A stretch of 46,269 nt of DNA from Actinobacteria bacterium OK074 (GTDB taxonomy: Bacteria; Actinomycetota; Actinomycetes; Streptomycetales; Streptomycetaceae): assembly GCA_001298575.1 (NCBI GenBank), contig LJCV01000303.1, forward strand, positions 1-46,269. The letters are read 5' to 3'. The stretch's first letter is position 1; every line of letters starts with the position of its first letter. Of the stretch, positions 23,878 through 31,810 are shown one piece after another. A model generated the notes under the pieces. It ran no database searches, had not been told where the DNA came from, and saw nothing but the letters and a program-made list of their open reading frames with translations. Made by a program: the position numbers and the translations under genes.

Positions 23878-25112
23878 CCACGAGGCCGACAGAACCCGCC
23901 CCCGCCGCCCCTGCCCCCACCCCCCTCCGTGTCCGCCTGCACGACCTCAACTCCCGCCCCGACGGCTCCGAATGGATCGTCGGCCGCATGGCCACGGGCC
24001 AGTTGGTCGCGCTGCCGGAGTCCGGCAAACGCGCCCTCGACCTGCTCGGCGAGGGCCTCACCGCCACCGAGGTGGCCGAACGGCTGCGCACCGAGACGGG
24101 CGAGGACATCGACGTACCCGACTTCGTCGAAGCACTCGTATCCCTGGGTTTCGTCGCGGAGTTGGACGGCCGCCCGGTTCCCGCCCCCCGACCACCGCGC
24201 CCGCCGCTGGCCAATATCCGCCCCCGGCAGGTGCGTTGGCTGCTCAGCCCCGTACTCCCGGTGCTGGTCGGCCTGTTGACCGTAGCGGCCCTGCTCAGCC
24301 GCCCGCCCGTGCCGCTGAACTACCGCACCCTGCTGTGGAGCGACCACGGCAGCGCGGTGCTCGCGCTCGGCGCGGCGTACGGCTGGTCGCTGCTCATGCT
24401 GCACGAGTGCGCCCACCTGTTCGTGGCCCGCGCCACCGGCGTACCCGGCCGGATCCGGCTCGGCACCCGGTTGCAGTTCCTCGTCGTGCAGACCGACATC
24501 AGCGGTATCGAACTCGCGCCCCGCCGCCACCGGTTGACCGCTTACCTGGCCGGCATCGCCACCAACCTCACCTTCGCGTCCCTGTTCGCACTGGCCACCC
24601 ACACCGTGGACGGCACCCCGCGCCGCATCCTGGCCGCCCTGGTCCTCCTCTCGCTCCTCCCCCTCCCCTTCCAGCTGATGGTCTTCACGCGCACGGACCT
24701 GTACTTCGTTCTCCAGGACGTCCTGCGCTGCCGCGACCTGTACGGCGACGGCGTCGCCTACACGAAACACCTGACCCGACGGCTACTCGGTCGCACCGAC
24801 GCGACGACCGCCGACCCGAGCCGCGAACTCCCGCCCCACGAAAGGAGATCCGTACGCGCGTACAGTGCGGTGCTGGTAACCGGAACGGCACTGTGCCTGA
24901 CCTTCCTGGCCCTGGTGACCATCCCCGCTGACGTAACTCTCCTCTCCCGCGCGGTCGTTCACCTGACCCCAGGCCAATCACTAAGCAACTGGCTGGACTC
25001 GGCGGCGGTGGTGGTCACTCTCGGCGGACTGCATCTCCTGTGGCTGCGCACGTGGTGGAAGCAGCACCGGGCGAGACGCCCGCGCAAGACCCGCCCCGCG
25101 ACGAGGTGGTAG
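23874..25112 (+). CDS. Membrane HExxH metalloprotease (M50/site-2-like) with N-terminal PqqD-like domain
   Basis: A protein of 412 aa. GTG 23874 overlaps the E1 stop (GTGA). Residues about 15-100 form a PqqD-like domain (VRLHDLNSRPDGSEWIVG, then LPESGKRALDLLGEGLTATEV). Hydrophobic segments follow: VLPVLVGLLTVAALL near 130; GAAYGWSLLMLHECAHLFVA, with zinc motif H177-E-C-A-H181 embedded in the membrane segment as in site-2 proteases; and further pairs near 230-265, 325-345 and 375-395. FTRTDLYFVLQDV may give the third metal ligand. It is likely to process or export the modified peptide, reading the precursor through its own recognition domain. The 3' end overlaps the convergent EamA gene by 98 bp. 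Confidence 0.78.
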   Translation: MTTRPTEPAPAAPAPTPLRVRLHDLNSRPDGSEWIVGRMATGQLVALPESGKRALDLLGEGLTATEVAERLRTETGEDIDVPDFVEALVSLGFVAELDGRPVPAPRPPRPPLANIRPRQVRWLLSPVLPVLVGLLTVAALLSRPPVPLNYRTLLWSDHGSAVLALGAAYGWSLLMLHECAHLFVARATGVPGRIRLGTRLQFLVVQTDISGIELAPRRHRLTAYLAGIATNLTFASLFALATHTVDGTPRRILAALVLLSLLPLPFQLMVFTRTDLYFVLQDVLRCRDLYGDGVAYTKHLTRRLLGRTDATTADPSRELPPHERRSVRAYSAVLVTGTALCLTFLALVTIPADVTLLSRAVVHLTPGQSLSNWLDSAAVVVTLGGLHLLWLRTWWKQHRARRPRKTRPATRW

Positions 25113-25998
25113 AGGCAAGGGTCCCCAACTGCCCCTGCCGAAGCCCCTGTCCAACCACCGTCGCCCCGAACGCGAGCCCCATGCCCACGAGTTGGACGGC
25201 GGTGAGGGCCTGCCCGAGCGCGGCCCAGCCGACCACCGCCGCGGTCAGCGGGGACAGCGGGGCGAGGAAGGTGACTTGGGTGGCGGTCAGCCGTCCGATG
25301 CCGCGGAACCAGAGCCAGTACGCCACCGCCGTACCCGCGAGCCCGAGGTAGAGGTAGCCGCCGACCGCCCGCCCGTCCAGCGCGGGCGGCGCGCCCTCGA
25401 CCAGCAGCGCGACCGGCACGATCAGCAGCCCGCCCGCGGTCAGTTGCCACGCGGCGAGCGCCAGCGGACCGACTCCGGCCGGGCGCCCCCACCGCTTGGT
25501 GAGCACGGTCCCGGTCGACATCGACGCGATGGACGCGACCGCCGCGAGCACCCCGAGCGGATCGAGCCCGCCCGCCGCCCTCAGCACGACGAGGCTGACA
25601 CCGAGCGCCGCCACGAGCGCGGTCAGCACCGTACGGGCGCCCGGCCGCACCCCGAGCAACGGCACCGAGAGCCCCGCGACGAACAACGGCCCGACCGAAC
25701 CGACGACGGCCGCCATCCCGCCGGGCAGCCGATACGCGGCAAGGAACAGCAGCGGAAAGAAGGCCCCGATGTTGAGCGCCCCGAGCACCGCCGCCTTCCC
25801 CCACCACCCCCCGCGCGGCAGCACCCGCGCGACCCCGAGCAACAGCAGCCCGGCAGGCAGTGCCCGCACGGCAGCGGTGAACAGGGGCCGCCCGGGCGGC
25901 AGGAACTCGGTCGTCACGGCGTAGGTGGTACCCCAGGCGACAGGGGCGAGCGCGGTGACGACGGCGACGGGTATGAGAGACGGGCGGTTACGGGACAT
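25015..25998 (-). CDS. EamA/DMT-family transporter
   Basis: A membrane protein of 327 aa with ten hydrophobic segments in two EamA halves (first opening VTALAPVAWGTTYAVTTEF, second with LALAAWQLTAGGLLIVPVALL). GAAGTG-like spacing gives GAAGGTG as ribosome site for ATG 25998. Drug/metabolite exporters of this family move amino acids, nucleosides or toxic compounds. It is divergent from a MarR gene, a common pairing where the regulator represses the exporter until a ligand appears. Its last 32 codons lie antisense to the M50-like gene and are low-complexity (SSRGGSCAGVSPGAAS), suggesting an original stop was lost. Confidence 0.85.
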   Translation of the reverse strand: MSRNRPSLIPVAVVTALAPVAWGTTYAVTTEFLPPGRPLFTAAVRALPAGLLLLGVARVLPRGGWWGKAAVLGALNIGAFFPLLFLAAYRLPGGMAAVVGSVGPLFVAGLSVPLLGVRPGARTVLTALVAALGVSLVVLRAAGGLDPLGVLAAVASIASMSTGTVLTKRWGRPAGVGPLALAAWQLTAGGLLIVPVALLVEGAPPALDGRAVGGYLYLGLAGTAVAYWLWFRGIGRLTATQVTFLAPLSPLTAAVVGWAALGQALTAVQLVGMGLAFGATVVGQGLRQGQLGTLASTTSSRGGSCAGVSPGAASTTCAATGDAVRRE

Positions 25999-26068
25999 GG
26001 GCAGACACCTTCACAAAGCGGGGCGAGGCGAAGCGGGCAGCCGGGGCCGAAAAGCTCGACAGAAACTA

Positions 26069-26088
26069 GCTTACTCCTAAGCAACTTA
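26069..26088. promoter_or_regulatory. MarR operator candidate
   Basis: GCTTA-CTCC-TAAGC (26069-26082) and the overlapping TAAG-CAA-CTTA (26078-26088) form interlocked inverted repeats in the only AT-rich patch of the 141-bp EamA/MarR divergent region. Repressor binding here would block both promoters. Confidence 0.6.
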
Positions 26089-26139
26089 CTATCAACCAAC
26101 TTTCTTGCGGGCGACCCCGAATCAACCGATACTCGGCAC

Positions 26140-26700
26140 ATGAGCAGCACCCCTCCCCCGCCCCAGCCCGGCCCACCACCCCGCAGGGACCCCGTAGACG
26201 CGATCATCGGCCAGTGGGCGACGGCACGGCCGGACCTCGACACCACCGCGATGGAGATCTTCGGCCGGATCTTCCGGCTGACGCGCGCGATGGGCGACCG
26301 CCTGGAGCGGGTGTACGCCCAATTCGGCATCGCCCGCGGAGAGTTCGACGTACTGGCCACCCTGCGCCGCGCGGGCGAGCCCTACACCCTCTCTCCCCGC
26401 GAACTCTCCGCAACCCTGATGCTCACCACCGGCGGCATGACCGGCCGCCTGGACAAACTGGAACGCGCGAACCTGCTCCGTCGCTCCCCCGACCCCCACG
26501 ACCGCCGCGGCCTCCAAGTAACGCTCACAGACCGGGGTTTCACCCTGGTCGAGGAGGCGGTAACCGCGAGCCTGACCGAACAGACAACAGCCCTGGACTC
26601 CCTGACCCCGGCCCAGTCCACCCAACTGGCCGACCTCCTACGCCAGCTACTCACGGCGACGACTGCCCCGACCGAGACGTCGCCCCACACGGGCCGGTAG
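26140..26700 (+). CDS. MarR-family transcriptional regulator
   Basis: A protein of 186 aa. ATG 26140 is chosen because the long frame upstream overlaps EamA in antisense. A proline-rich N-terminal tail of about 20 residues precedes the winged helix-turn-helix (ARGEFDVLATLRRAGEPYTL, then SATLMLTTGGMTGRLDKLERANLL) and the wing RRSPDPHDRRGLQVTLTDRG. No ribosome site is visible, so the transcript may be leaderless or poorly translated. It probably represses the divergent EamA exporter gene. Confidence 0.88.
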   Translation: MSSTPPPPQPGPPPRRDPVDAIIGQWATARPDLDTTAMEIFGRIFRLTRAMGDRLERVYAQFGIARGEFDVLATLRRAGEPYTLSPRELSATLMLTTGGMTGRLDKLERANLLRRSPDPHDRRGLQVTLTDRGFTLVEEAVTASLTEQTTALDSLTPAQSTQLADLLRQLLTATTAPTETSPHTGR

Positions 26701-26826
26701 AGCGGTGTACGGCGGTGTCGCGTACGGCGGCGCCGTGTCCGCCGGCCGGTAGGGCGGCGGCGGACGGGGGTGGCGTGGTCGGGGAGGGGGGCGTTCATCT
26801 GGGCCACCTGGTGGGAGTCAACGGCT

Positions 26827-26902
26827 GTTGGCCAACATCCGTTGACCAACAGTCGTTGGCCTACGCTTGTTGGCCAACACTCGTTGGCCTACGCTCGTTG
26901 AC
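26827..26902. promoter_or_regulatory. TetR operator array: five and a half GTTGGCCAAC sites at 14-bp steps
   Basis: GTTGGCCAAC-type 10-mers stand at 26827, 26841, 26855, 26869 and 26883, each separated by 4 bp, and a half-site GTTGAC at 26897 touches the TetR ATG. Two are perfect palindromes (26827 and 26869), three have a single change. The array covers the whole proximal promoter and should allow cooperative autorepression. The rest of 26701-26826 is GC-rich with no gene. Confidence 0.85.
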
Positions 26903-27520
26903 ATGACCGAAAGCGCCACTCCAGCCACCCCAGCTACCTCCACCCCACCCCCAACCCCCCGCCGCTCCGACTCCACCCGTGCCGCGATCCTCGCCGCCGC
27001 GCGGGAGCGGTTCGCCTCCGATGGGTATGAGCGGGCGACGGTTCGGGTGATCGCGAAGGACGCGCGGATCGACCCGTCGATGGTGATCCGGTACTTCGGT
27101 TCGAAGGAGAAGCTGTTCGACGCGGTCCTCGACGTCGACCTGCGGATGCCCGACCCGGCCGGGCTGTCGCGGCAGGAGGTGGGGCGGGTCCTGGTGAGTC
27201 ACTTCCTCGACCTGTGGGAGGAGGGCGACACGCTCACCGCGATGCTCCGGGTGGGCGTCACCAACACCACCGGGGCCGACCGGATCCAGGGCATCTTCCG
27301 CGACCAGCTGGTGCCGGTCGCCCGTGCCGTGTGCCCCGACCCCGAACAGGTGCCCGCGCGGGCCGCGCTCGCCGCGTCGCAGATGCTGGGGATGGCGCTG
27401 GCGCGGTACGTCCTGCGGTTCCCGTCGGCGGTGGAGCTGCCGCGGGCGGAGGTGGTGGCGTGGCTGGCGCCGACGGTTCAGCGTTACCTGACGGCACCGT
27501 TCCCGAGCCAGGCGTTCTAG
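26903..27520 (+). CDS. TetR-family transcriptional regulator
   Basis: A protein of 205 aa. The N-terminal helix-turn-helix is complete (STRAAILAAARERFASDGYE, TVRVIAKDARIDPSMVIRYF, GSKEKLFDAVL). The C-terminal ligand domain is of the actinobacterial type with LGMALARYVLRFPSAVELP near its end. No Shine-Dalgarno lies before ATG 26903 since the operator array runs up to it, so the message is probably leaderless. No target other than itself is evident nearby. Confidence 0.88.
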   Translation: MTESATPATPATSTPPPTPRRSDSTRAAILAAARERFASDGYERATVRVIAKDARIDPSMVIRYFGSKEKLFDAVLDVDLRMPDPAGLSRQEVGRVLVSHFLDLWEEGDTLTAMLRVGVTNTTGADRIQGIFRDQLVPVARAVCPDPEQVPARAALAASQMLGMALARYVLRFPSAVELPRAEVVAWLAPTVQRYLTAPFPSQAF

Positions 27521-27562
27521 GCGGTAGGGCGACGCAGCGGTGGGACCGGGGTTCCGGAAACA

Positions 27563-27611
27563 CGTCGAGGGAGTCCGTGCCCCACGAGACGGGGTGCGGA
27601 CTCCCTCGACG
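27563..27611. terminator. 21-bp stem hairpin downstream of the TetR gene
   Basis: 27563-27583 pairs with 27591-27611 over 21 positions: 15 Watson-Crick pairs (CGTCGAGGGAGTCCG and its complement), two G-T wobbles and four more G-C pairs, around the loop ACGAGAC. It lies between the convergent TetR and small membrane protein genes and can terminate both. No T-run follows. Confidence 0.75.
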
Positions 27612-27680
27612 AAGCTCAGGCCCCGGAGGGGCTCAGCCCCCGCCCAGGCCCAGGCGCAGGCACAAACGCAACCGCAGTGC

Positions 27681-27917
27681 TCAGCTCTGCTGCTGCTTGT
27701 GGGACTTGTCCAGGATCAGCACGAGCCCGGCGATCACCACGAACAGCCCGATCGGGGCCGCGACGAAGAGACCCAGCGTGTCGATCACGCTCAGCCCCTT
27801 TCCGGGGTCGTCACCGTCGTCGCGGGCCAGCGCGAGCGCGGGGGACGACATGAGCAGCATCATCAGCGTCGTACCGGCGGCCAGGGCGCCGGCGCGCAGG
27901 GCGTTCTTCTTGTCCAC
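27681..27917 (-). CDS. Small secreted or membrane protein, unknown function
   Basis: 78 aa from GTG 27917 (MDKKNALRAGALAAGTTL). A lysine-rich start and hydrophobic stretch end at SSPALA, a plausible signal peptide. After a short acidic segment (RDDGDDPGKG) one transmembrane helix follows (LFVAAPIGLFVVIAGLVLIL) with a polar tail KSHKQQQS. No ribosome site is visible. It looks like a conserved actinobacterial small membrane protein downstream of malQ; I cannot assign a role. Confidence 0.65.
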   Translation of the reverse strand: MDKKNALRAGALAAGTTLMMLLMSSPALALARDDGDDPGKGLSVIDTLGLFVAAPIGLFVVIAGLVLILDKSHKQQQS

Positions 27918-28017
27918 GGTGCAAAAGTAGCGAACGCCCGAAGACCGCGCGCGCCCGGGGTGCCGTACGGGGCGCAGGCCGCCGCCGGGACCGCTTCCGG
28001 GACCGCCTCCGGGGCCG

Positions 28018-30060
28018 TCAGATTCCGCCCCGCCGCACCACCTCCACCAGCGCCCGCACCCGGGGCGAGGCGGCGATTTCCTCAAGGGTCACCGGGCGGC
28101 CGGTCGCGTCCGCGATGGGCAGGCGCCAGTTGGGGTACTGGTCCCAGGTGCCGGGCACGTTCTGCGGCCGACGGTCGCCGACCCCGTCCGGCAGCCAGAT
28201 CCCGACGAGCCGGGCGGGAGTCCGGTCGAGAAACCGATGGAGGGCCTGAATCTCGACTTCTTCCGAGGCTGCTTCGGTGTTCTCCCCCAACAAGCCGAGC
28301 CGAGCCAGCACTGCCAGCCACTCTGCTACGTCGGTGGCGGCGTCGGCACGTTCTTCGGCCACCGGACGGGTCAACAACCCCAACCGTTCCCGGAGTTCGA
28401 CGTGGTCGCCGGTGAGGCGGGAGGCGGTCGGGGGCAGGTCGTGGGTGGTGGCGGTGGCGAGGCAGTCGGCGCGCCAGGCGGCCGGGGGCAGCGGCTGTCC
28501 GTCGCCGTCCCAGTCCCGCTCGAACCACAGCACGGACGTGCCGAGCACGCCGCGCCGGTGCAGGGCCTCGCGCACGCCCGGTTCGACGGTCCCGAGATCC
28601 TCCCCGATCACCAACGCCCCGGCGCGCGAAGCCTCCAGGACGAGGATCGCGAGCATGGCCTCGGCGTCGTAGCGGACGTACGTGCCCTCCGTGGGCGGCC
28701 CGCCCTGCGGTACCCACCACAGCCGGAACAGGCCCATGACGTGGTCGATGCGCAGGGCGCCCGCGTTGCGCAGCAGGGCGCGCAGCAGACGGCGGTAGGG
28801 GGCGTATCCGGAAGCGGCGAGCCGGTCCGGCCGCCATGGCGGCAACCCCCAGTCCTGGCCAAGGGCGTTGAAGGCGTCGGGCGGGGCGCCGACGGACATC
28901 CCGGCCGCGAAGAACTCCTGTTGCGCCCAGGCGTCGGCACCGCCGGGATGCACGCCGACGGCGAGGTCGTGCACGAGTCCGACGGCCATGCCCGCGTCCC
29001 GTGCGGACCGCTGGGCGGTGGCGAGTTGGGCGTCCGTCAGCCAGGCGAGGCGGGAGTGGAAGTCGACGCGTTCGCTCAACTCGGCCCGCGCACGGGCGGT
29101 TTCGGCGGACCGAGGATCCCGCAGCCCCTCCGGCCACTGCTGCCACTCACCCCCGTGCACCTCGGCGAACGCACACCAGGTGGCGTGGTCCTCCAGGGCC
29201 TGCCCCTCCTCGGCGAGGAATTCGTCGTAGGCGGCCAACCGCCCAGCCCCGAGGGGAACTTCCCTCATGACCCCCTCCAACGCCTCCCGCTTCAGGGCCC
29301 ATACGGCGTCGTGGTCGATCAACTCACCATCGTGGAGAACGGCTTGTCGCAACCGGGCGGCGCGCTCCAGCAACGCGGGGGCGGCGGGAGCGTAGGCGTA
29401 CTCGGGGATCTCCTCGACACGGAGGTGGATCGGGTCGGGGTAGCGACGGGAGGAGGGCCGATAGGGGGACGGATCGGTGGGTGCCCCGGGAACGGCCGCG
29501 TGCAGAGGATTGACCTGCACGAACCCGGCCCCGAGCGTCCGCCCCGCCCAGGCGGCGAGTTCGGCGAGATCGCCGAGATCCCCCATCCCCCAACTCCGCT
29601 CCGAGAGCAGGGAGTAGAGCTGCACGAGCAGCCCGTACGACCGCCCGGGCGGGGCCGGGAGCTGGGCCGGGGCGGCGACGAGGTGGGCGGTGGCGGTACG
29701 GCCGTCGGGCGCGGTGACGTGCAACTGGTGCACACCGTGCGGGAGTTGACCAAGCCCGTCGAGCACCTCCCCGCCCTCGGCCTCGACCCGCACCCGGGTC
29801 CCGTCCGGCAGCGCGGCAATCGCTTCGGACACCTGCCCGTCCCAGCACACCACCGTGGGCGGCAACAACCGCGCCCGCACCTCCGCCTCCCGCCCGGTGA
29901 GGGAGCGGCGTACGGCGTCGGGTCCGGACACGTCGACACCGAGCGCGACGAGGGCGGCGGTCACGGCGCTGTCGGACGCCGCGACCGTACGGTCCGGGGA
30001 GGGTTGGTAGGAGGTGGCGACGCCGTGCAGCTCCGCGAGCCGGGTGAGGTCCTCGACCAC
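28018..30060 (-). CDS. malQ: 4-alpha-glucanotransferase (amylomaltase, GH77)
   Basis: A cytosolic enzyme of 680 aa; GTG 30060 follows AAGGAGA. It transfers alpha-1,4-glucan segments between maltooligosaccharides and releases glucose, in maltodextrin and glycogen metabolism. The GH77 signatures are FVQVNPLHAAVPG with DPSPYRPSSRRYPDPIHL, the nucleophile region ALRIDHVMGLFRLWWVP, the acid/base IGEDLGTV and the TTHDLPP loop. The extra N-terminal domain (about 1-130, beta-sandwich-like) is typical of actinobacterial MalQ. Codon use is normal and the gene stands alone. Confidence 0.93.
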   Translation of the reverse strand: MVEDLTRLAELHGVATSYQPSPDRTVAASDSAVTAALVALGVDVSGPDAVRRSLTGREAEVRARLLPPTVVCWDGQVSEAIAALPDGTRVRVEAEGGEVLDGLGQLPHGVHQLHVTAPDGRTATAHLVAAPAQLPAPPGRSYGLLVQLYSLLSERSWGMGDLGDLAELAAWAGRTLGAGFVQVNPLHAAVPGAPTDPSPYRPSSRRYPDPIHLRVEEIPEYAYAPAAPALLERAARLRQAVLHDGELIDHDAVWALKREALEGVMREVPLGAGRLAAYDEFLAEEGQALEDHATWCAFAEVHGGEWQQWPEGLRDPRSAETARARAELSERVDFHSRLAWLTDAQLATAQRSARDAGMAVGLVHDLAVGVHPGGADAWAQQEFFAAGMSVGAPPDAFNALGQDWGLPPWRPDRLAASGYAPYRRLLRALLRNAGALRIDHVMGLFRLWWVPQGGPPTEGTYVRYDAEAMLAILVLEASRAGALVIGEDLGTVEPGVREALHRRGVLGTSVLWFERDWDGDGQPLPPAAWRADCLATATTHDLPPTASRLTGDHVELRERLGLLTRPVAEERADAATDVAEWLAVLARLGLLGENTEAASEEVEIQALHRFLDRTPARLVGIWLPDGVGDRRPQNVPGTWDQYPNWRLPIADATGRPVTLEEIAASPRVRALVEVVRRGGI

Positions 30061-30115
30061 GGGGTCTCCTTGTCGTCGTTGCCCGGTGTGCAGCATCGCA
30101 CTGGGCGCGGGCGGG

Positions 30116-30289
30116 TTAGTTCAGCGACGCGGTGAACTTCGTCCAGGTGTCCGGGGTGAGGCGGAGTATGGGGCCGCCGGGGGTTTTGGAGTCGCGGACG
30201 GCGATGGTGGGCGGGATGTTGCGGGCGACTTCGACGCACTCGCCTCCGGCGTTGCTGTAGGTGGACTTGACGAAGACGAACTCGTGCAT
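30116..30289 (-). CDS. DUF397 protein (57 aa)
   Basis: A single-repeat DUF397 protein: FVKSTYSNAGGECVEVARN, then TIAVRDSKTPGGPILRL and DTWTKFTAS. It starts four bases after the XRE gene stops, the same spacing as in the module at 6.8 kb, and is probably translationally coupled. Compared with that paralogue it lacks the duplicated front half. It likely acts with its XRE neighbour. Confidence 0.88.
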   Translation of the reverse strand: MHEFVFVKSTYSNAGGECVEVARNIPPTIAVRDSKTPGGPILRLTPDTWTKFTASLN

Positions 30290-30293
30290 GCGT

Positions 30294-31178
30294 TCAGATC
30301 TCCTGGCGGATGGTGTCGATCAGTGAAACCGAGTCGTGCGGGGCGAGACTCAGTCGCGCCGTACGTTCGAAGAACGCACCGTACGCAGCACTTTCTGCCT
30401 CGTTTTCCACCCACACAGTAGACGCGATGGCATCAGCATGAACCACATCCACGGCCTCGGTTTCGGCGAACGAGATGACTGTGAACGGACCCGAGATGCA
30501 CGGGTGGCCGCCGGCCCGGAAAGGCAGTACCTGAAGGCGCACGTTCGGGTACTCGGCCACTTCCAGCAAGTGCTCCAGCTGGACACGCATCGTCTCCGGG
30601 CCGCCGATCAACTGCCGTAGCGCCGCTTCCCAGATGACGGCATACACCTGCAATGGGCGTTCGTCGCGCAGCCGTTCCTGACGGCGCATGCGGATCCCAA
30701 CGAGGCGCTCGATCTCGTCGGGGTCCTCCCACACGCCTACGCCTTCGGTGACAGTCACCGACCGCGCGTACTCGGCAGTCTGAAACAGGCCGGGAATCAG
30801 GGAGAGTTGCCAAGTGCGGATACGACTTGCGGCATCCTCCAGCGCGATGTATTCGGAGAGCGTGCCGGGATGAGGCGACTCCTGCCACCAGCCCTTCGCC
30901 TTACGACGCTCGCGGTCCAGCCTCGCGATGTCCAGCAACCGGGCCACAGCCTTGCGGTCCTCCAGACCGTAGAACTCGCACAGCGCGCGAATGTCCGGGT
31001 CCCGCATCGGTACCCAGCCCCGCTCCATCTTCACGATCTTCGAGTTGGTTGCACTGATGACATCAGCTGCCTGCTGTTGGGTCTTACTTGCGGCATCACG
31101 CAGACGCAGCAGTTCGGCGCCGAGCCTGCGACCGAGAACAGTTGAGGCTCGGTTGCCCAATTGCGAGGTACGGGTCAT
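30294..31178 (-). CDS. XRE-family DNA-binding protein with DUF5753
   Basis: A protein of 294 aa. The Cro/CI helix-turn-helix occupies about 15-70 (RRLGAELLRLRDAASKTQQQ, then ATNSKIVKMERG); the remainder is DUF5753 (IPGLFQTAEYARSV, LRQLIGGPETMRVQLEHLLE). I see no TTA codon, unlike the paralogue at 5.9 kb. It forms a unit with the DUF397 gene and is divergent from an ATPase gene. A perfect 16-bp palindrome in the shared region is a likely operator. Confidence 0.87.
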   Translation of the reverse strand: MTRTSQLGNRASTVLGRRLGAELLRLRDAASKTQQQAADVISATNSKIVKMERGWVPMRDPDIRALCEFYGLEDRKAVARLLDIARLDRERRKAKGWWQESPHPGTLSEYIALEDAASRIRTWQLSLIPGLFQTAEYARSVTVTEGVGVWEDPDEIERLVGIRMRRQERLRDERPLQVYAVIWEAALRQLIGGPETMRVQLEHLLEVAEYPNVRLQVLPFRAGGHPCISGPFTVISFAETEAVDVVHADAIASTVWVENEAESAAYGAFFERTARLSLAPHDSVSLIDTIRQEI

Positions 31179-31219
31179 GGATCAAGTCTCGCTTGCGTGA
31201 ACCCCACCCGTCACCCAAT

Positions 31220-31235
31220 GGAGACAATTGTCTCC
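31220..31235. promoter_or_regulatory. Perfect 16-bp palindrome, XRE operator candidate
   Basis: GGAGACAATTGTCTCC lies 41 bp upstream of the XRE start and 75 bp upstream of the ATPase start. Full dyad symmetry and location in the divergent region mark it as an operator for the XRE protein. Confidence 0.7.
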
Positions 31236-31310
31236 GAACCACTTGCACCCAAGACATGGTGGACCCTACCGTCAGTGTTCATCCGATCACTCCCGGAGGT
31301 GCACGCCCCC

Positions 31311-31787
31311 ATGCCCAACCCGACCCCCGAACTCCCCCTCCACAAAGACCAGCTCGACTACACCCCCACCCCCCGCTGCGTCCCCCTCGCCCGCCACCGC
31401 ACCGCACGCCTCGTGACCGCGTGGGGTCACCCGGACCTCGCGGGCGACGCCGCCCTCGTCGTATCGGAGCTGCTGACCAACGCCCTCCTGCACGGCAGCC
31501 TCCGGGACCGGCTCCTCCGGGTACGGATCACCGTCACTGCCACCGCCCTCCGCACCGAGGTCAGCGACCCGCGCGGCGAGCGCGAGCCGTGTGCGCGGAC
31601 GGCGGCGCCCGACGACCAGTTCGGACGCGGACTCGCGCTGGTGGCGGCGCTCGCGGACGACTGGGGCGCGGAGCCACGGGAGGGCGTCGGCAAGACGGTC
31701 TGGGCGGAGTGGGCGCTGACGACCACCCCGCGCGGCAGCGAACCGCTCGCGCGGGGCCGTCGCGCCGTGCATGACATGCTCGGGTGA
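31311..31787 (+). CDS. Anti-sigma-factor-type ATP-binding protein (HATPase_c_2)
   Basis: A single GHKL domain of 158 aa. ATG 31311 follows GGAGG at 31295-31299. Its N-box is SELLTNALLHG (52-62), the G1 segment RTEVSDP (81-87) and the lid FGRGLALV (104-111). It is paralogous to the gene at 5215-5694, and its position beside an XRE-DUF397 pair is the same. It overlaps the GTG of a possible longer form of the next gene by 4 nt, so the two are probably co-transcribed. Confidence 0.82.
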   Translation: MPNPTPELPLHKDQLDYTPTPRCVPLARHRTARLVTAWGHPDLAGDAALVVSELLTNALLHGSLRDRLLRVRITVTATALRTEVSDPRGEREPCARTAAPDDQFGRGLALVAALADDWGAEPREGVGKTVWAEWALTTTPRGSEPLARGRRAVHDMLG

Positions 31788-31810
31788 GCCAACCCCAACG
31801 TGGAGACGCC

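Noticed and set aside
25192..26139. In-frame 316-codon extension upstream of the MarR gene
   Set aside because: It is antisense to the EamA coding region and has low-complexity Arg/Gly/Pro content.
26827..26902. Possible CRISPR-like or recombination-site array
   Set aside because: Spacers are only 4 bp and the 10-bp palindromes abut a TetR gene, which fits operators.
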